DNA from: Sphingobium sp. C100
GTDB taxonomy: Bacteria > Pseudomonadota > Alphaproteobacteria > Sphingomonadales > Sphingomonadaceae
Direction of reading: 5' to 3'
Assembly: GCF_000508185.1 (NCBI RefSeq)
Contig: NZ_AYOY01000079.1
Location: 1-64,000, forward strand
DNA length: 64,000 bases
The notes under the pieces are model-generated. The model worked only from the letters and a program-made list of their open reading frames with translations, did not search any database and was not told the DNA's origin. Positions 44,161 to 53,041 of the stretch are shown here, piece after piece. Positions within the stretch are counted from its first letter, which is position 1; each line of letters starts with the position of its first letter. Both the position numbers and the translations under genes were made by a program.

Positions 44161-45480
44161 ATGGCCAAGCAACTTCACCTTGGCGCGTTCATGCGCCCGG
44201 TCAGCATCCACACCGGAGCCTGGCGGTATCCAGGTGCCTTACCCGACGCGAACTTCAGCCTGGCAGCGATCCAGCGCTTCATCCGCAGCCTTGAAGCTGC
44301 CAAGTTCGATTATTTCTTCATGGCTGATCACCTCGGCGTGCTCAACCTGCCACGCCAGGCGCTGATGCGCAGCCACACTGTGACCTCGTTCGAGCCATTC
44401 ACGTTGCTTTCCGCACTGGCCGGGGTGACTGAGCGAATCGGCCTCGTCGCAACGGCCTCGACCACTTACGACGAGCCGTTCCATGTCGCGCGCCGCTTTG
44501 CCTCTCTCGATCACATCAGCGGCGGGCGGACCGGCTGGAACGTGGTGACCACTTCGAATCCGGACAGCAGCCGCAACTTCGGCCTGGAGACCCAGCCAGA
44601 TCACGCCGCGCGCTATCACCGCGCCCGCGAGTTTCATGACGTTGTGACCGGGCTGTGGGACAGTTTCGCCGACGATGCCTTCGTTATGGACGCAGCAAAG
44701 GGCATCTATTTCGACCCCGCCCGGATGCGTGCGCTGAACCACAAGGGCGAGCATTTCTCGGTCACCGGGCCGCTTAACATCGCCCGTCCGGTTCAAGGCT
44801 GGCCGGTCATCTTCCAGGCCGGTGCCTCGGACCCGGGCCGCCAGCTCGCTGCCGAAACCGCCGAAGCCGTATTTGCTGCGGAATCGACGCTGGAAGGCAG
44901 CAAAGCCTATTACGACGACGTCAAAGGGCGGGCGGCGACGGTAGGACGCAATCCCGATCACATCAAGATCATGCCGGCCGTATTCCTGGTTGTTGGAGAC
45001 ACCGTCGAGGAAGCCCACGCGAAGCGCGCGAAACTGGACAGCCTGGTCCACTACGACAGCGGCATCCATTCACTGTCCGGCATGCTGGGTCACGACGTAT
45101 CGGGCTTCGATCCCGATGGCCCCCTGCCCGACATCCCCGAATCCAACGCCAGCAAAAGTTCGCGGCGGTTCATGATCGAATTGGCCAGAGCTGAGAGCCT
45201 GACGATCCGCCAGCTCGCCGCGAAGGCCGGCAGCTATGGCGGTTTGGCTTTTGTCGGCACCGCCAAGACCATCGCCGACGAGATGCAGCATTGGCTTGAG
45301 CAAGGCGCTTGCGACGGTTTTACCACCATGTTCCCTTACCTGCCGGAAGGCCTGGAAGACTTTGCCGGCAAGGTTGTGCCCGAACTGCAGGCGCGCGGCC
45401 TGTTCCGCACCGAATACGAAGGCGAAACGCTGCGCGACCATCTAGGCCTGCCGCGCCCGGACAACCGCTTCTTCGCCTGA
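44161..45480 (+). CDS. FMN-dependent two-component monooxygenase (NtaA/SnaA/DszA family)
   Basis: A 439-residue bacterial-luciferase-fold monooxygenase. FDYFFMADHLGVL, RIGLVATASTTYDEPFHVARRFASLDHISGGRTGWNVVTT in the N-terminal half (positions about 50-130), GPLNIARPVQGWPVIFQAGASDPGR and the long lid typical of NtaA/SnaA/DszA are seen. These enzymes use FMNH2 from a separate reductase to hydroxylate or oxidatively cleave C-N or C-S bonds or perform Baeyer-Villiger reactions. No flavin reductase gene is in the window. It is followed 4 bases later by a ketopantoate-reductase-like gene. Confidence 0.88.
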   Translation: MAKQLHLGAFMRPVSIHTGAWRYPGALPDANFSLAAIQRFIRSLEAAKFDYFFMADHLGVLNLPRQALMRSHTVTSFEPFTLLSALAGVTERIGLVATASTTYDEPFHVARRFASLDHISGGRTGWNVVTTSNPDSSRNFGLETQPDHAARYHRAREFHDVVTGLWDSFADDAFVMDAAKGIYFDPARMRALNHKGEHFSVTGPLNIARPVQGWPVIFQAGASDPGRQLAAETAEAVFAAESTLEGSKAYYDDVKGRAATVGRNPDHIKIMPAVFLVVGDTVEEAHAKRAKLDSLVHYDSGIHSLSGMLGHDVSGFDPDGPLPDIPESNASKSSRRFMIELARAESLTIRQLAAKAGSYGGLAFVGTAKTIADEMQHWLEQGACDGFTTMFPYLPEGLEDFAGKVVPELQARGLFRTEYEGETLRDHLGLPRPDNRFFA

Positions 45481-45484
45481 TGCG

Positions 45485-46417
45485 GTGAGCCGGTTTGTCA
45501 TCATCGGCGCCGGGGCAATCGGCAGTTTCCTGAGCACGCGGTTGCACAACGCCGGGCATGAAGTTCTGCTGATCGCCCGAGGAGCGCGGCTCGAGGCCTT
45601 GCGAAACACGGGCGTGCTGCTGTCCGAAGGCGGGGCCGAGCGGCAAGTGCGTGTGCCGGTGTCCGCAGCATGCGATCCCGCAACGCCGCCGGATCATGCC
45701 ATCCTGGCAACCAAGACGTTTCAGATCGAATCGGCGCTTGCCCTGCTCGAACCACTGCGCGGAAGCCGCTTCACGCTGCTGACGGTGCAGAATGGGGTCG
45801 AAGCACCCGGCATCGCCCAGGCCGCCCTGCCCCGCGCTGTCGTGCTTGGCGCACGCATGCACGGCTTCTTCGAGCTGGAAGACGGGATCGTGCGCCACAC
45901 CGGCGTCCCCGCCACGCTGCTGGCCGGCCCGGTCGCCGATCGCGCAACCGACCCGGCTGCCGGACAGGCCTCGGCAATCCTTGCGGGCGACCTTATTGCC
46001 GCTGGGGTCCCCACCACTCTGACAGGCGACATGCGCCCAGCGTTGTGGGACAAGTTCCTGATGGCCGCGACGATCGGCGCGGTGGCCCCGGCGTTCGGCC
46101 TGAAGGTCGGTCAGGTGCTGGGCCATCCCCAGGCCAGCGCGCTTTTGCGCGAGGCCATGGCCGAGGTCGAACGGATCGCAGCGGCGTTGGGCATCGAATT
46201 GCCGCCCGATTGCATATACGAGAAGCTGGACTTCATCGGCCGCTTTCCACCCGACGTCACCAGTTCGCTGCAGCGCGATCTCGAAGCGGGCAGACCGTCG
46301 GAATTCGTCCACCTCAGTGGGGCCATACCCCGCTTCGCGCGACAGGCCGACCTGCCCTGCCCGGCCACAGACGAAATCCTCGCGCGGCTGCGCGCCCGCG
46401 GGCTTCAACCTGATTGA
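45485..46417 (+). CDS. Ketopantoate-reductase family protein (PanE/ApbA-like)
   Basis: A 310-residue NAD(P)-dependent reductase with Rossmann loop FVIIGAGAIGSFLSTRL at the N-terminus, LLTVQNGVEAPG (conserved Asn-Gly) and WDKFLMAATIGAVAPAF containing the catalytic-type Lys. True PanE reduces 2-ketopantoate, but placement behind a monooxygenase suggests reduction of a catabolic 2-oxo acid or aldehyde. GTG start at 45485 overlaps closely with the preceding stop. A second paralogue lies at 48249. Confidence 0.85.
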   Translation: MSRFVIIGAGAIGSFLSTRLHNAGHEVLLIARGARLEALRNTGVLLSEGGAERQVRVPVSAACDPATPPDHAILATKTFQIESALALLEPLRGSRFTLLTVQNGVEAPGIAQAALPRAVVLGARMHGFFELEDGIVRHTGVPATLLAGPVADRATDPAAGQASAILAGDLIAAGVPTTLTGDMRPALWDKFLMAATIGAVAPAFGLKVGQVLGHPQASALLREAMAEVERIAAALGIELPPDCIYEKLDFIGRFPPDVTSSLQRDLEAGRPSEFVHLSGAIPRFARQADLPCPATDEILARLRARGLQPD

Positions 46418-46828
46418 TCAGACGATATCCCGCTCCATCGCGCGCCTGGCAAACCATGCACCCGCCATGATCACAGCATGCGCGGCCAAGGTCGTCAAGC
46501 CGACCCACAAGGCTTCGCCGCTCCAAACGACGCTATAGATGTCCCAGGCGGAGCCGACGAGTTCGGTCAGCACGATCACCGGAACCAGCGCCCAGTAGCG
46601 CAACGGATCGCGCGCGCCCCACAACGCCACGAGGCCGATTGCTGCCAGTTGGATGCCAACGATCAACCAGGCATCAAGCAGCAGGCCGAAAGACGGCGTC
46701 CCCTGCCCCAGCGCAATACCGGGGTAGATCAGCCGCAGGGCCCCCGCATAGACCGGCGGCCAGAGCAGCACGAGATTGCAGAGATACCAGATCCCCACGG
46801 CGATCAGGTAAGTGCGCAGAACCTTCAT
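46418..46828 (-). CDS. BphX-like small membrane protein
   Basis: A 136-residue protein with four hydrophobic segments (about 5-25, 48-70, 75-98, 105-125). LWPPVYAGALRLIYPGI, LLLDAWLIVGIQLAAIGLVALWGARDP and WDIYSVVWSGEALWVGLTTL resemble BphX-like proteins found in biphenyl and related operons, whose function is unknown. The ATG at 46828 has GAGGAGG seven bases upstream. Last gene of the minus-strand operon, ending one base from the convergent reductase gene. Confidence 0.7.
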   Translation of the reverse strand: MKVLRTYLIAVGIWYLCNLVLLWPPVYAGALRLIYPGIALGQGTPSFGLLLDAWLIVGIQLAAIGLVALWGARDPLRYWALVPVIVLTELVGSAWDIYSVVWSGEALWVGLTTLAAHAVIMAGAWFARRAMERDIV

Positions 46829-46838
46829 GGCGGCCTCC

Positions 46839-47123
46839 TCAGGCGATCGCGAAGATATCCGATGTGGCGCAGGCGATGCGCGCATCCTTGTGCGGCGCAT
46901 AGTCCGGATCGTTCATGAAGGCGTCGATCGCCTCCATCGAAGGAAACCGGATCACCACGACATAGTCAGGTGCGGCTCCCTCGCCCTCATAACGGACGAA
47001 CTCGTGCGAACGGCAGACCATTTCCCCGCCGTGGCGTCCGACCAGCGCCGGAACTGCGGCCATATAGCCTGCCACCCAGGTTTCGTCGTGCGATTTGATC
47101 GATCCGATGAAATAGGCAGCCAT
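46839..47123 (-). CDS. DUF1330 family protein
   Basis: A 94-residue ferredoxin-fold (dimeric alpha-beta barrel) protein: MAAYFIGSIKSHDETWVAGY, GGEMVCRSHEFVRYEGEGAAP and VVIRFPSMEAIDAFMNDPDY are the family pattern. Small DUF1330 proteins occur in many catabolic operons; no reaction is established. ATG 47123 follows GGAAACGGAG. The frame upstream overlapping the next gene is not homologous. Confidence 0.82.
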   Translation of the reverse strand: MAAYFIGSIKSHDETWVAGYMAAVPALVGRHGGEMVCRSHEFVRYEGEGAAPDYVVVIRFPSMEAIDAFMNDPDYAPHKDARIACATSDIFAIA

Positions 47124-47167
47124 CACTCCGTTTCCTTTGGTCAGCGCCGGGACCGCCAGCTTTCCCG

Positions 47168-48235
47168 CTAGAGCCCCAGCAAGGTGTTGCGAACAGCTTG
47201 CGCAAATCCCGCAGTTGTCCCGTTTCCGCCAAGATCGGGGGTCCTCGCGATATCGGGCGCAATGAGCGCCGTTTCGAGTGCGCGCATCACCAGCGCGGCG
47301 GGCTCGGTTTCGCCGAGATGCTCCAGCATCATTGCACCCGACCAAATCTGGCCGATCGGATTGGCGATGCCCTGCCCGGCGATGTCCGGGGCAGACCCGT
47401 GGACCGGCTCGAACATCGAAGGGAACCGCCGTTCGGGGTTGAGGTTAGCAGAAGGAGCCACAGCGATGGTGCCAGTGATTCCCGGCCCCAGATCGGAAAG
47501 GATATCACCAAAAAGATTCGAACCAACCACCACATTGAACCGTTCGGGCGACATCACAAAGCGTGCGGCGAGAATATCGACATGATACTGATCGGCGGCA
47601 ACATCGGGGTATTCGGCGCCGATCGCGGCAAAGCGCTCGTCCCAGAACGGCATCGAATGATAGAGTCCATTGGACTTCGTCGCGCTGGTCACATGCCTGC
47701 GCCCGCTCCGCCGAGCGAAGTCGAAGGCATAGCGCAAGATGCGGTCGGTGCCCCGGCGGGTGAAGATCGCCTGCTGGACGACGATTTCGTTCTCGCCAGT
47801 TCCGGTCCGACCGCCGATCTGGGAATATTCGCCTTCCGAGTTTTCGCGCACCACCCAGAAATCGATGTCGCCGCGAGCCTTGTCGCGCAGGGGCGAAGCG
47901 ATGCCCGGCAGCAGCCGCACCGGACGCAGATTGACGTACTGCTCGAACTCGCGCCGGATCGGCAACAGCAGCCCCCACAGCGAGATATGATCGGGTACCC
48001 CGGGAAAGCCGACCGCGCCGAGGAACACCGCATCATGATCGCGCAACCGGTCTAGCCCATCATCGGGCATCATCTTGCCGGTTTTGAGGTAGGTCTGGCA
48101 GCTCCAGTCGAAGTGCCGGAATTCGAGCACGAAACCGCACTTGGCCGCTGCCGCCGTCAGCACCGCGATTGCGGCAGGCACCACTTCGCGGCCAATTCCA
48201 TCTCCCGGAATGCTGGCGATGGAATAACGCCTCAT
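47168..48235 (-). CDS. Tartrate/isopropylmalate-type beta-decarboxylating dehydrogenase (TtuC-like)
   Basis: A 355-residue NAD-dependent, Mg/Mn-dependent dehydrogenase of the isocitrate/isopropylmalate family. IPGDGIGREVVPAA, VRENSEGEYSQIGGR, SATKSNGLYHSMPFWDERF and GSNLFGDILSDLGPGITGTIAVAPSANL and EPVHGSAPDIAGQGIANPIG blocks match TtuC (tartrate dehydrogenase/D-malate decarboxylase). It oxidises a 2-hydroxy acid and may release CO2. ATG 48235 has GGAAAGA six bases upstream. In this operon it likely processes a C4-C6 hydroxy-diacid of ring cleavage. Confidence 0.87.
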   Translation of the reverse strand: MRRYSIASIPGDGIGREVVPAAIAVLTAAAAKCGFVLEFRHFDWSCQTYLKTGKMMPDDGLDRLRDHDAVFLGAVGFPGVPDHISLWGLLLPIRREFEQYVNLRPVRLLPGIASPLRDKARGDIDFWVVRENSEGEYSQIGGRTGTGENEIVVQQAIFTRRGTDRILRYAFDFARRSGRRHVTSATKSNGLYHSMPFWDERFAAIGAEYPDVAADQYHVDILAARFVMSPERFNVVVGSNLFGDILSDLGPGITGTIAVAPSANLNPERRFPSMFEPVHGSAPDIAGQGIANPIGQIWSGAMMLEHLGETEPAALVMRALETALIAPDIARTPDLGGNGTTAGFAQAVRNTLLGL

Positions 48236-48248
48236 GGTCAATCTTTCC

Positions 48249-49262
48249 CTACAGATAGCTGTTCAAAGTCTTGAGCACCCGATAAGCGCTGAGAAAGGCT
48301 GGCGCAGGAACCTGCAGTTGCTCCGCTGCCGCCGCGAGCGGCCCCAGGACCTCGTCAACTTCCATCCGCCGGCCCGCCACGAGATCGTCATGCATCGAGG
48401 TGCGGACGGGACGGTTTTCCGGCTTGAATCTGGTGCCCATCGCCATGACACCGTACACTGCCTCTTCAAAGCTTTCACGGTCAATCTCGACCAATCTGGA
48501 TACAGGCGCGAAATAGTTCTGCGGTTCGTAGCCAAGTGCCTTGTAGATCGCCAGCAGATCCTTGACGACGTGGACATAGTGTTCGGCGCCTTCGCGAACC
48601 GCCACACCATCCACAAAATCGAGCTTTGGAAGCGCGCCCAGCGTACTGGCGCTCCACGACGATGCTCCACCGACCTGAACCACTTTTTCCCAATGGACAT
48701 GGACGATATCGGGAGTTGAGCGCGAACCCATGCCCGCAGCGTCGAGCGCTACGGCCATGATCCGCGTGCGCTCGCTCTCCCCGCCTTCCAGCTCGCCGAA
48801 ATAGGCGGTGACGGGAACCGCCATGTGATTGAGCGCCTTGCCCGGTTCGAGCAGGGTCGCCCCGTCCATGATCGAGCCGCCGATCACCTTGTCCTTGCCA
48901 AACGCGGCCTGGAGTTTGCCTTCCTTGCCCACGCCGTTCTGCAAAGTCAGCGCGCAAGCGGTGCGATCGACCAACACCTGCGCATCGGCCAGCGCCTGAT
49001 CGGTACCCTTGGCCTTGGTCAGCAGGATGTAATAGTCGATGTCGCCTTCAACCTCCTCGGGCGTTTCGACCGCGAAGAGGTTTTCGCGCTGGACGAATTG
49101 CGCCCGCACACCCGAAATACTCAGGCCATCCCGGCGGATCGCCTCGACATGGGGCTTGCGCGCAATCAGCGTGACCTTGTGGCCGCCGCGCGCCAGGAAT
49201 CCGCCGATGACCGAGCCTAGCCCGCCGGCACCGTGGAAACAGAAATGCAATTGCTTGGACAT
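48249..49262 (-). CDS. Ketopantoate-reductase family protein, second paralogue
   Basis: A 337-residue reductase with FCFHGAGGLGSVIGGFLARGG nucleotide loop, LTLQNGVGKEGKL and HWEKVVQVGGASSWSASTL holding the catalytic-type Lys. It differs clearly from 45485-46417 and ends with MHDDLVAGRRMEVDEVLGPL, typical of the PanE C-terminal domain. The neighbours (lyase, TtuC-like enzyme) suggest reduction of a catabolic 2-oxo acid. The start ATG at 49262 is 11 codons inside a longer open frame that overlaps the lyase gene. Confidence 0.85.
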   Translation of the reverse strand: MSKQLHFCFHGAGGLGSVIGGFLARGGHKVTLIARKPHVEAIRRDGLSISGVRAQFVQRENLFAVETPEEVEGDIDYYILLTKAKGTDQALADAQVLVDRTACALTLQNGVGKEGKLQAAFGKDKVIGGSIMDGATLLEPGKALNHMAVPVTAYFGELEGGESERTRIMAVALDAAGMGSRSTPDIVHVHWEKVVQVGGASSWSASTLGALPKLDFVDGVAVREGAEHYVHVVKDLLAIYKALGYEPQNYFAPVSRLVEIDRESFEEAVYGVMAMGTRFKPENRPVRTSMHDDLVAGRRMEVDEVLGPLAAAAEQLQVPAPAFLSAYRVLKTLNSYL

Positions 49263-49287
49263 GCTTTGGGATTCCCGTTGGTTCGGC

Positions 49288-50250
49288 TCAGGCAATGCCC
49301 AGTTCGACCAGCTTGGCCCTGATCTGCTCTTTCTTTTCCGGCGTCACATCAGCCACCGGCGGCAGGATCGGGCCAGCCTTGAGGCCAATCGCTTCGTACC
49401 AGGCCTTCACATTGGCAAGTGCGCTGGCATAGGTCGCGGTGCGGGCGATATCCCACAGGAAGTTGTCGTGATAGAATTCGCGGACTTCGCTGAGCTGATC
49501 GGAAGCGGCCCGCGCTTCCTCCCATTTTCCTTCATGCGCCAGGCGGATGTATTCCTTGGCGAAATGGCGCTTCTTGCCGTACAGCATGTAAGACAATTCA
49601 CCCCAGCAAACGGTGCCGCCAAGACGCAGATCGTCGAGGAAGAAGTATTCGAATGGCTCCATCGTGTTGAAGCCTTCGGGCATTAGCTGGCGGATTTTGA
49701 TTGTCTCGGCACGGCTCATGGCACCTTGTTTGACGCCGATCACGGTATCGATATCGGCCAGGCGGCGCATCAGGTCCCAGCTCAGCACGGTTCCCGAAAC
49801 CGGGGTCCGGTAGAGGCAGACGGCCAGATCGGTGTTGTCGGTCAGGAACTTGAACCAGGCATAGATTTCGTCGTCGCGCTTGAGCTGCACAACCGGGTTG
49901 ATCACCTCAGCCCCGTTATACCCGAGCTTCTCGACGAACTGCATCTTCTCGATCGCGGTATAGACGCTGGGATCGAGCACGATGGTCCACAGATCGAGCC
50001 GCCCGGCATTCGCCTCGGCGACGATCTCGTGATAGCGAAACCAGTCTGACGCTGAGACGTTCCAACATTCGGAGATGAACCCGCCGACGGCCAAGCCATC
50101 TACGCCCATTTCGACATATTTATCGATGTTGTAGCGGATACCGTCCACATCGAACTTGTAATCGGCGGTCATCGGGGTAATCGGACACTGATAGAAGCCC
50201 CTGACGGTCTTCGTAGCCCAAGCCTTGGCGTCCTTACGATCATATTCCAT
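49288..50250 (-). CDS. Dihydrodipicolinate-synthase-family lyase/aldolase
   Basis: A 320-residue class I aldolase of the DapA/NanA fold. GVDGLAVGGFISECWNVSA (TTGE-like loop), VCLYRTPVSG with the catalytic Tyr and TVIGVKQGAMS with the Schiff-base Lys are visible. The family includes the NahE-type hydratase-aldolase that splits benzylidenepyruvates to aldehyde and pyruvate, which would suit the NahD-type isomerase at 10613, but sequence similarity to NahE itself looks low. The ATG at 50250 follows GAGGTG by 8 bases. Substrate unknown. Confidence 0.83.
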   Translation of the reverse strand: MEYDRKDAKAWATKTVRGFYQCPITPMTADYKFDVDGIRYNIDKYVEMGVDGLAVGGFISECWNVSASDWFRYHEIVAEANAGRLDLWTIVLDPSVYTAIEKMQFVEKLGYNGAEVINPVVQLKRDDEIYAWFKFLTDNTDLAVCLYRTPVSGTVLSWDLMRRLADIDTVIGVKQGAMSRAETIKIRQLMPEGFNTMEPFEYFFLDDLRLGGTVCWGELSYMLYGKKRHFAKEYIRLAHEGKWEEARAASDQLSEVREFYHDNFLWDIARTATYASALANVKAWYEAIGLKAGPILPPVADVTPEKKEQIRAKLVELGIA

Positions 50251-50302
50251 TGATGTGCACCTCATCTCGATTTGGTTCAGAATTTCAGCTTGCATCTGCC
50301 GT

Positions 50303-52969
50303 TCATGAAGGCGCCAGCGCCGCCTGGGCCGCAGCCAGTCGGGCAATCGGCACCCGGAAAGGCGATGCGCTGACATAGTCCAACCCGATCTCCTCACAGA
50401 AAGCGATCGTGGCCGGATCGCCGCCGTGCTCGCCGCAGATCCCCAGTTTAAGGTCGGGCCGAGTTTCGCGCCCTTTGCGCGATGCCATTTCGATCAGCTT
50501 GCCGACCCCTTCGATATCGAGAGTGACGAACGGGTCCTTGGCGATAATGCCTTTTTCCACATAAGCACCCAGGAAACGCGCCGCATCGTCGCGGCTGATG
50601 CCCAGCGTAGTCTGGGTCAGATCATTGGTTCCGAACGAGAAGAATTCCCCGCTTGCAGCGATTTCGTCGGCAACCAGGGCTGCCCGCGGCAGCTCGATCA
50701 TGGTGCCAACGCTAAAGGCGATCCGCTCGCCTTTTTCGGCGAACACGACTTCAGCTACCCTGTACAGGGTATCCTTCAGTGATTCGAGTTCACGCGGCAA
50801 TCCGACCAGCGGGATCATGATTTCGGGACAGACCGCCATGCCCGCCTCGCCCGCGACTTCGAGCGCAGCCTCGAAAATCGCGCGAGCCTGGATTTCGTAT
50901 ATTTCGGGATAGACCACGCCAAGTCGGCAGCCTCGATGCCCCAGCATGGGGTTGGTTTCCGCCAATTCGATTGCGCGATTCCGAACCTGCTCCACGTCAA
51001 TACCCATCGCCCGCGAAAGCTCGGTGAACTCGCTATCCGTATGCGGCAGAAACTCGTGCAGCGGCGGATCGAGGAGGCGGATGGTGACTGGCAAGCCTTC
51101 CATGATCTCGAAGATTCGTCGGAAGTCGGCGCGCTGTTCGGGCAAAAGCTGGTCGAGCGCGGAGCGTCGTTCCTTTTCGCTGTCGGCCAGGATCATCTGC
51201 CGCATAGCGAGGATCCGACTTTCATCGAAGAACATGTGCTCGGTTCGGCAAAGCCCGACCCCTTCGGCCCCGAACCGGCGGGCCATTTCGCAATCGAGCG
51301 GGGTTTCCGCGTTGGTCCGAACCTTCAGGCGGCGATGCTTGTCAGCCCATGCCATCACCGTTGCGAAATCGCCCGAAAGTTTGGGCTGGATTGTCGGTAG
51401 TTCGCCCAGGAACACTTCGCCGGTCGAACCGTCGATCGTAATGAATGCGCCCTCTTCGAGCCGCTGGCCGCCGATCTCGGCGACCCGCGCGACCGGGTCG
51501 ATCTTGAGACTGGCGGTGCCCGCCACGCATGGCCGGCCCATACCCCGCGCGACCACGGCCGCGTGGCTGGTCATGCCGCCGCGCGCCGTCAGAATGCCGG
51601 TTGCGACGTGCATGCCATGGATGTCGTCAGGCGACGTCTCATGCCTGACGAGGATGACCTTCTCTCCAAATTCGGCCCACCGTTCCGCTGTTTCCGCATC
51701 GAATACCACACCCCCCGAGGCTGCCCCGGGCGAGGCAGGCAAACCCTTTCCGAGCAGCACCCGCGGCGCATTCGGATCGAGCGAGGGGTGAAGCAACTGG
51801 TCGAGCGAGGCCGGGTCGAGGCGGAGCAGCGCGGTCACTTCGTCGACCAGGCTCTCTTCGACCATGTCGACGGCAATCTTGAGCGCGGCCATGGCAGTGC
51901 GCTTGCCCGAACGGGTCTGAAGGAGGTAGAGCCTGCCGCGTTCGACTGTGAATTCGATGTCCTGCATGTCGCGATAGTGGCGCTCCAGCAGTTCGAACAC
52001 CTCAGCAAGTTGAGCATAGGCCTTCGGCATCGCTTCCTGCATTGAGGGAAGCCGCGCACCTGCGGCTTCGCGGGCAGCCCTGGTCAGATACTGGGGCGTG
52101 CGGATGCCGGCGACAACATCCTCACCCTGGGCGTTGGCCAGCCATTCGCCGTAGTAGGCCTTCTCGCCGGTTGCAGGGTTGCGGGTAAAGGCGACACCGG
52201 TAGCGCTGGTCTCGCCAAGATTTCCGAACACCATGGCCTGGACGTTAACCGCCGTGCCCCAATCTCCGGGGATATCGTTCAGGCGCCGGTAGACCTTGGC
52301 TCGCGGTGAGTCCCATGAGAGGAACACCGCCTCGATTGCCGTCCAGAGTTGTTCATGTACATCCTGAGGAAAGGCCGCGCCGTGATGGGCAAGCACGAGA
52401 TCCTTGAAGGTCGCGATCAGGCCGCGCAGATCGTCCACTCGAAGATCGATATCCTCATCGACGCCGCGATCTTCCTTGATGCGGTCAAGGGCTGCCTCGA
52501 ATACGCCATGCTCGATTTCGAGCACGACACTGGAATACATCTGGATGAAGCGGCGATAACTGTCGAGCGCGAACCGCTCATCCCCGGAGGACTGGCCCAG
52601 GCCGGTGACGGTCGCATCATTGATGCCAAGGTTGAGGATCGTGTCCATCATCCCCGGCATGGATACCCGCGCTCCCGAACGCACCGAGACCAGCAGGGGA
52701 TCGCGAGGATTGCCGAACGTCTTGCCCGTCGCCCGTTCGACCAGCCCCAAAGCAGCCGAAACCTCATCGCGGATGCGATCAAGTGAAGCTCTGCCGTGGT
52801 CAAGATAAGCGAGGCATTCGCCGGCGGAGATCGTGAATCCAGGCGGGACGGGCAGCCCGATCCGCGCCATCTCGGCGAGGTTGGCCCCCTTCCCGCCCAG
52901 GACGCGCTTGTCGAGGTCAATCTGACCTGCGACCAGAACGCCGGAACCGAAGGGAAACACACTCGACAT
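50303..52969 (-). CDS. ppdK: Pyruvate, phosphate dikinase
   Basis: An 888-residue enzyme, normal for PPDK, converting pyruvate, ATP and phosphate to phosphoenolpyruvate. The N-terminal ATP-grasp part begins VFPFGSGVLVAGQIDLDKRVLGGKG; the phosphohistidine loop is GGMTSHAAVVARGMGRPCV; the PEP-binding barrel has LCRTEHMFF, EIMIPLVG, FSFGTNDLTQTTLG and the catalytic Cys in GICGEHGGDP. Within a catabolic operon it would channel pyruvate from aldolase cleavage to gluconeogenesis. ATG 52969 follows AGGA; the upstream TTG extension is unneeded. Confidence 0.95.
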   Translation of the reverse strand: MSSVFPFGSGVLVAGQIDLDKRVLGGKGANLAEMARIGLPVPPGFTISAGECLAYLDHGRASLDRIRDEVSAALGLVERATGKTFGNPRDPLLVSVRSGARVSMPGMMDTILNLGINDATVTGLGQSSGDERFALDSYRRFIQMYSSVVLEIEHGVFEAALDRIKEDRGVDEDIDLRVDDLRGLIATFKDLVLAHHGAAFPQDVHEQLWTAIEAVFLSWDSPRAKVYRRLNDIPGDWGTAVNVQAMVFGNLGETSATGVAFTRNPATGEKAYYGEWLANAQGEDVVAGIRTPQYLTRAAREAAGARLPSMQEAMPKAYAQLAEVFELLERHYRDMQDIEFTVERGRLYLLQTRSGKRTAMAALKIAVDMVEESLVDEVTALLRLDPASLDQLLHPSLDPNAPRVLLGKGLPASPGAASGGVVFDAETAERWAEFGEKVILVRHETSPDDIHGMHVATGILTARGGMTSHAAVVARGMGRPCVAGTASLKIDPVARVAEIGGQRLEEGAFITIDGSTGEVFLGELPTIQPKLSGDFATVMAWADKHRRLKVRTNAETPLDCEMARRFGAEGVGLCRTEHMFFDESRILAMRQMILADSEKERRSALDQLLPEQRADFRRIFEIMEGLPVTIRLLDPPLHEFLPHTDSEFTELSRAMGIDVEQVRNRAIELAETNPMLGHRGCRLGVVYPEIYEIQARAIFEAALEVAGEAGMAVCPEIMIPLVGLPRELESLKDTLYRVAEVVFAEKGERIAFSVGTMIELPRAALVADEIAASGEFFSFGTNDLTQTTLGISRDDAARFLGAYVEKGIIAKDPFVTLDIEGVGKLIEMASRKGRETRPDLKLGICGEHGGDPATIAFCEEIGLDYVSASPFRVPIARLAAAQAALAPS

Positions 52970-53041
52970 TGTTAAATTCCTGAGGTTCAGGTGCAGGTCC
53001 AAGGCGGCGCAATTCGATTGGTGCGCCGCCCCAGAAGCGAT

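Noticed and set aside
45485-46417. Pantothenate biosynthesis gene panE
   Set aside because: No pantothenate neighbours, a diverged sequence, and a second unlike copy nearby in a catabolic operon.
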